Of a DNA stretch of 10,165 bases, positions 7,197 to 10,165 are shown in pieces. The notes under the pieces are model-generated. The model was given only the letters and a program-made list of their open reading frames with translations, searched no databases and had not been told where the DNA came from. The translations under genes and the position numbers were made by a program. How positions within the stretch are numbered: the stretch's first letter is position 1; every line of letters begins with the position of its first letter. Source of the stretch: Flavobacterium sp. (lineage in GTDB: Bacteria > Bacteroidota > Bacteroidia > Flavobacteriales > Flavobacteriaceae); NCBI GenBank assembly GCA_005792865.1, contig SXQR01000019.1, forward strand, positions 1 through 10,165. Direction: 5' to 3'.

Positions 7197-7289
7197 ATCG
7201 AATCAGGCGCGCACCCCTAATTTTTTCCATTACTTGCAGATAAAGACGATGAAATGACGGGTTTTAACCAAAGTGTGCAGAACAGGTTT

Positions 7290-7309
7290 CCGCCGGCAGC
7301 TTTCGGCGG
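7290..7309. other. GC-rich hairpin (6-bp stem, 8-nt loop)
   Basis: CCGCCG (7290-7295) pairs perfectly with CGGCGG (7304-7309) across an 8-nt loop. It lies about 110 nt past the bphP stop in the direction of transcription. No T-tract follows on either strand, so it is not a standard intrinsic terminator. It might stabilise or end the phytochrome transcript, but this is inference. Confidence 0.4.
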
Positions 7310-7317
7310 TCAGCAGG

Positions 7318-7329
7318 ATTTACGTAAAT
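7318..7329. repeat. Perfect 12-bp palindrome ATTTACGTAAAT
   Basis: The sequence equals its own reverse complement over 12 bases and does not extend further. It sits in the gap between the phytochrome gene and the exporter operon, about 190 bp upstream of the exporter start. Such a site suits a dimeric regulator, but the distance is long and a chance origin in AT-rich DNA is possible. Confidence 0.4.
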
Positions 7330-7391
7330 ATTTATCTATTTAACTGAGCGAGATCGTTCCTGGCAATCCACATTTTTCGTACCGAATTCAA

Positions 7392-7417
7392 ACTGATAGC
7401 TGATACTGACAGCTGAC
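7392..7417. repeat. Two tandem 13-bp copies just past the bphP stop
   Basis: ACTGATAGCTGAT (7392-7404) is followed directly by ACTGACAGCTGAC (7405-7417). The units differ only by T to C at positions 6 and 13. The right end, AGCTGACAGCT (7411-7421), is also a near-palindrome and runs into the bphP stop codon. It may be a slippage repeat or part of a dispersed intergenic element; its role is unknown. Confidence 0.5.
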
Positions 7418-7419
7418 AG

Positions 7420-9660
7420 CTAAGCCGGAAAAAACAACGTAAACTCCGAACCCTCGCCCGGGATCCCGGTCGCCGAAATGTGGCCGTTGTGGTTTTGCAT
7501 GATCTTCGCGCAAAGGGCAAGCCCGACGCCGGAGCCCTTGTATTCCGAACCGTGCAGCCTGCGGAAAATCTTGAAGATCGATTCGGCATGTTCCGGGTCA
7601 AAACCGATGCCGTTGTCCGTGACCTTGATGGTATGGAAAAGCCTGCCGCCGTGCATCGGGAAATCGGCCGGAGCAGGTTTTTCGCTGCCCGTGATCAGGA
7701 TTACCGGCAGGACATCCGGCTTGCTGTATTTCAGCGAGTTGGACAGCAGGTTTGAAAACAATTGTTGAAGCAGGAAACGGTTGCCAAGTACCGTCGGCAA
7801 TTCGGCAACGTCAATCACGGCCGACTTTTCTGAAATCGAGTCGCTGAGCGCAGCCATCGCCTCGCTGATCGAAACCACGGGATCCACGCGCTCAAAACTT
7901 TCGTTCATGTGTTGGATCTTGGTGTATTTCAGGATGTCGATGAGCAGTGTCTGCATGCGGTTTGCCGCATTGTTCATGCTGTGCAGCGAAGCCACTACGG
8001 CTGGCGGGATGTCCTCATCATCGCGCATGAGTGCACGGGAGGCCATGAGCTGGATCTTGCGAAGCGGTTCCTGCAGGTCATGCGTGGAGATCCAATTGAT
8101 GTTTTCCAACTCGGCATTGTTTTCCTTGAGGATGTTGTTGAGCTCGGTATTGCGAAGGTCTTTTTCGCTGAGCATCAGGAAATTCATGTGGTTCTGCAGC
8201 CCGTGCGCATAGGACGCGGCTGCCGCAAGTTCGGGCGCTTTCCAGGGTTTGCTCTGGCACTTCACGCGCTGGCGCCACAATTCAAAGGAATTGCGGGGAG
8301 ACAGGCCTTTCTCATTCTTGATGATGGCCTTTTCGGGATCGCCGGCCCAATGGACCTCGGTGACCGTTTCGGGCCTGAACCACATGATGAAGTTCGCCGA
8401 ACCCAGGCTGTGGTAGATGATGCCCGATACGGCCGAGCAATCCACGCCCGGCAATACGGCCGAAAGCTTGTCGGTATGGAAGGTCGTGCCCCCGGTCTTT
8501 TGGTAAAGGTGGCTTTCGATCTCGAAAATCTTGTCGTTTGACGGCACGGTCTCGCTCGTGAACAAGATGCCCTCGAAACAGACCGCCACGCCCGAAGCAT
8601 TGCAAAGGGCCAGTATTTCAGGCCTTCGCACCGCATCGGCAAAGAAATTTCCGCCCTTTTTCAATTGGAAGGCCTGGAGCGACTCGAGTGCAGCCCCGGC
8701 TTTTCGCGAAACCTCATATTCCTCGTTCTTCTGCCGGACATCGATCTGCGAAGTGATGAAGTGGCCCTGCAATTGCGCGGCCAGCCTTATTTCGGGTGTC
8801 AGGTTCTTGGGCGAATAATGGTGGCACGCGATCAGTCCCCAGAGCTTTTTCTGGTGGATCAATGAAATCGTGAGCGTCGCGCCAACGCCCATGTTCTGGA
8901 GGTACTGGATGTGGATGGGCGATGTGCTGCGCAGCACCGAAAGGCTCAGGTCCAGGTTCTTCTCGCCATCGTCGAGGGTCAGTATGGGAACGGGCTCGTA
9001 ATTGATGTCGGTGATCAACCTGAGCAAATTGCGCAGGTACAGCTCGCGCGCCTGTGCCGGAATATCGGTTGCCGGATAGTGAAGGCCAAGAAACGGTTCG
9101 ATATCGTCCTTTCGGCTTTCGGCAAAGACCTCGCCGTTGTAATCCTGGTCAAAGCGGTAGATCATGACACGGTCGTACCCCGTGATTTCACGTGTGCCGT
9201 CGGCCACCAGCGCACATAATTCCTGAAGGGAATGCGTGTCGTTCATATACGACAAAAAACGGGCGGTCTGGTCGTAGAAATGCGTCTCATCGGCGGGTTG
9301 TGAGGGTTCTGCCTCGACGATGATCGATTTGCCGGAGCGATGCACCGTGCAACTAAAGGTGTTTTCCCCAATTTCCAAACGCAGCGGCGTGCTGGACTGC
9401 ATCAACCCGTCTTCGACATATCGGAAAATTTTCTCAGCCTGGATTCCCACCACCGACCGGATGTCCCGGTTCAGGAAATCTTCGGGCCTGAGGTTTGTGA
9501 ATTCGGCGGTATTCGCACTGCAGAAATCGATTGTCCCGGAGACTTCGGCAAATGATAGCAGAAATCCGTGGGGCTGGATGCTGCCGGGAATATGGATGGG
9601 TTCGTGTTCGCAGTTCGTAAGGTTAACCAGGTCGCGGTTAACAATGTCCTTGATCTTCAT
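7420..9660 (-). CDS. bphP: Bacteriophytochrome sensor histidine kinase
   Basis: Cytoplasmic red/far-red photoreceptor of 746 residues. Biliverdin-binding Cys17 lies in the NCEHEPIHIPGSIQPHG segment before the PAS domain (about 20-125). The GAF domain (about 140-310) has the PATDIP motif with D199, plus H250 and H280, matching the chromophore-pocket residues of known bacteriophytochromes. The PHY domain (about 320-490) has the tongue motif SPRNSFELW (454-462). The kinase follows a coiled linker: H-box ISTHDLQEP with phospho-acceptor H527, N-box NLLSNSLKY (637-645), G1 DNGIGFD (682-688), F-box IFKIFRRLH and G2 GSGVGLAL (709-716). All key residues are intact and there is no receiver domain. The ATG at 9660 overlaps the heme oxygenase stop (ATGA); a longer frame opening at 9783 would overlap that gene by over 120 nt and adds residues foreign to the family. 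Its partner regulator is not in the window. Confidence 0.97.
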   Translation of the reverse strand: MKIKDIVNRDLVNLTNCEHEPIHIPGSIQPHGFLLSFAEVSGTIDFCSANTAEFTNLRPEDFLNRDIRSVVGIQAEKIFRYVEDGLMQSSTPLRLEIGENTFSCTVHRSGKSIIVEAEPSQPADETHFYDQTARFLSYMNDTHSLQELCALVADGTREITGYDRVMIYRFDQDYNGEVFAESRKDDIEPFLGLHYPATDIPAQARELYLRNLLRLITDINYEPVPILTLDDGEKNLDLSLSVLRSTSPIHIQYLQNMGVGATLTISLIHQKKLWGLIACHHYSPKNLTPEIRLAAQLQGHFITSQIDVRQKNEEYEVSRKAGAALESLQAFQLKKGGNFFADAVRRPEILALCNASGVAVCFEGILFTSETVPSNDKIFEIESHLYQKTGGTTFHTDKLSAVLPGVDCSAVSGIIYHSLGSANFIMWFRPETVTEVHWAGDPEKAIIKNEKGLSPRNSFELWRQRVKCQSKPWKAPELAAAASYAHGLQNHMNFLMLSEKDLRNTELNNILKENNAELENINWISTHDLQEPLRKIQLMASRALMRDDEDIPPAVVASLHSMNNAANRMQTLLIDILKYTKIQHMNESFERVDPVVSISEAMAALSDSISEKSAVIDVAELPTVLGNRFLLQQLFSNLLSNSLKYSKPDVLPVILITGSEKPAPADFPMHGGRLFHTIKVTDNGIGFDPEHAESIFKIFRRLHGSEYKGSGVGLALCAKIMQNHNGHISATGIPGEGSEFTLFFPA

Positions 9661-10165
9661 GCACTGATGTGGCCTAAGTGTTCTTTTATGGCGCCGAATG
9701 CGAATTCCGCGCCTTTCATGATTTCGTTGCGCCGCGCGGGCGTATTTGCAAATTCGGAAAGCGAATTTAAAAAATGCTTCCACATGGCACCGGATTTATT
9801 GCCGTACGCCTCAAAAAACTGCATATTACTTGTCGGGATTTGACCCGTTTGATGCAGTTTTGATAAAATGTACCGCCCGCCGAGCGTAGATCCCTCGACG
9901 ACATAGCAGACGCCCATCGCAAAGCCTTGGGACCATTGTGAGCCTACAAAAAGATCATTGAAATCTTCCGGTTGTTTGCCAAGGTCTGAGGCAAGCCACG
10001 AGATTTTGCGGCGCGCTTCCAAATCCGGCAAAATCCCCTGAAACAAGGGGAAAGCCCACCGTTCCACCGAACCCACAAAATCGTGCATCGCACTTAAATA
10101 GGCAAGGTAATTTTCATGGGATATGGATCCGTCGGCAAGATCGCGGGAAATGGCCAGCTGTTCCA
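9657..10165 (-). CDS. bphO: Biliverdin-producing heme oxygenase, 5' end missing
   Basis: Opens heme oxidatively to biliverdin, CO and iron, supplying the chromophore of the phytochrome encoded next. 168 complete codons are visible up to the TGA at 9659-9657; the frame is open to the window edge. Bacterial enzymes are usually about 180-200 residues, so the missing part is short and should hold the proximal heme-ligand histidine. The visible part starts EQLAISRDLADG, matching the region just after the LE of the helix that carries that histidine. It contains the distal-helix glycine motif GSTLGG (about residues 91-96 of the fragment), typical of the BphO group. The internal ATG at 10088 is not the true start, because family sequence continues upstream of it. 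The stop overlaps the bphP start by 4 nt, so the two are one operon with probable translational coupling. Confidence 0.9.
   Translation of the reverse strand, partial: EQLAISRDLADGSISHENYLAYLSAMHDFVGSVERWAFPLFQGILPDLEARRKISWLASDLGKQPEDFNDLFVGSQWSQGFAMGVCYVVEGSTLGGRYILSKLHQTGQIPTSNMQFFEAYGNKSGAMWKHFLNSLSEFANTPARRNEIMKGAEFAFGAIKEHLGHISA

Larger units (their letters stand above)
7128..7419. other. 292-bp non-coding gap between the bphP stop and the exporter operon
   Basis: Both flanking genes run leftward, so this gap should hold the end of the phytochrome transcript and the promoter of the exporter operon. I see no convincing gene or structural RNA. It contains, from right to left: two imperfect 13-bp tandem copies, a perfect 12-bp palindrome, a GC-rich hairpin without a T-tract, a degenerate -7 box and a small CTTAA-AGG-TTAAG inverted repeat (7167-7179). 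The part nearest the exporter start (7128-7200) is clearly AT-rich compared with the coding sequence. Confidence 0.7.

Noticed and set aside
7183..7230. A 15-codon minus-strand frame (MEKIRGARLIRLILQ) before the exporter, considered as a leader or substrate peptide.
   Set aside because: It is too short, has no double-glycine leader and no visible expression signal. It could arise by chance.
7290..7309. The GC hairpin as a rho-independent terminator.
   Set aside because: No T-tract follows the stem on either strand, so it is listed only as a hairpin.
7909..8541. A 210-codon open frame on the plus strand.
   Set aside because: It is antisense to the PHY and kinase region of the phytochrome, which is intact and unmistakable. 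The frame is a by-product of codon bias.
9661..9783. A 41-codon N-terminal extension of the phytochrome from an upstream ATG.
   Set aside because: It lies wholly inside the heme oxygenase gene in another frame, and its residues are unlike bacteriophytochrome N-termini. The ATG at 9660 gives the expected MKIKDIVNRDLVNLTNC start.
1..10165. CRISPR arrays, insertion sequences, tRNA or rRNA genes.
   Set aside because: No spaced direct repeats, transposase-like protein, terminal inverted repeats or cloverleaf-like segment were seen. Almost all of the window is taken up by recognised coding sequence.

Overview
The window looks like chromosomal DNA from a member of the Bacteroidota, most likely a Flavobacteriaceae species of moderately high GC content. 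Three things suggest this: the ftsH-rsfS-birA gene neighbourhood with flavobacterial-looking proteins, the absence of Shine-Dalgarno sequences in front of most starts, and two TAnnTTTG-type -7 boxes in the rsfS/birA intergenic gap. All of this is judged from recognition of families, not from a database search.

Layout, left to right. (1) Positions 1-558, minus strand: the N-terminal part of FtsH, running off the left edge. Its last ~34 codons no longer look like FtsH, which is odd. (2) 575-946, minus: rsfS, the ribosomal silencing factor. (3) 947-1040: an AT-rich divergent promoter region. (4) 1041-1763, plus: birA, a biotin-protein ligase without a DNA-binding domain. It is the only plus-strand gene. 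(5) 1757-7127, minus: a tightly packed four-gene operon transcribed leftward. In transcription order it encodes a C39-peptidase-containing ABC exporter of 800 residues, an HlyD-type periplasmic adaptor, a TolC-type outer-membrane channel and a small GldH-like lipoprotein. The junctions are a 23-nt overlap (with the preferred hlyD start), a 1-nt gap and a 4-nt ATGA overlap. (6) 7128-7419: a 292-bp non-coding gap holding a 12-bp palindrome, a GC hairpin and a short tandem repeat. (7) 7420-10165, minus: a heme oxygenase gene (5' end outside the window) overlapping by 4 nt the gene of a bacteriophytochrome histidine kinase.

Functionally there are two accessory modules. The first is a complete three-part export machine spanning both membranes. 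Its peptidase active site is intact, so it probably trims and exports a leader-bearing peptide, but no candidate peptide gene is visible here. The extra region between its peptidase and membrane domains, the atypical Q-loop and the coupled lipoprotein make it differ from the textbook version. The second is a self-sufficient red/far-red light sensor: heme oxygenase makes biliverdin, which attaches to Cys17 of the phytochrome and controls its histidine kinase. No response regulator lies in the window. The left-hand genes are housekeeping.
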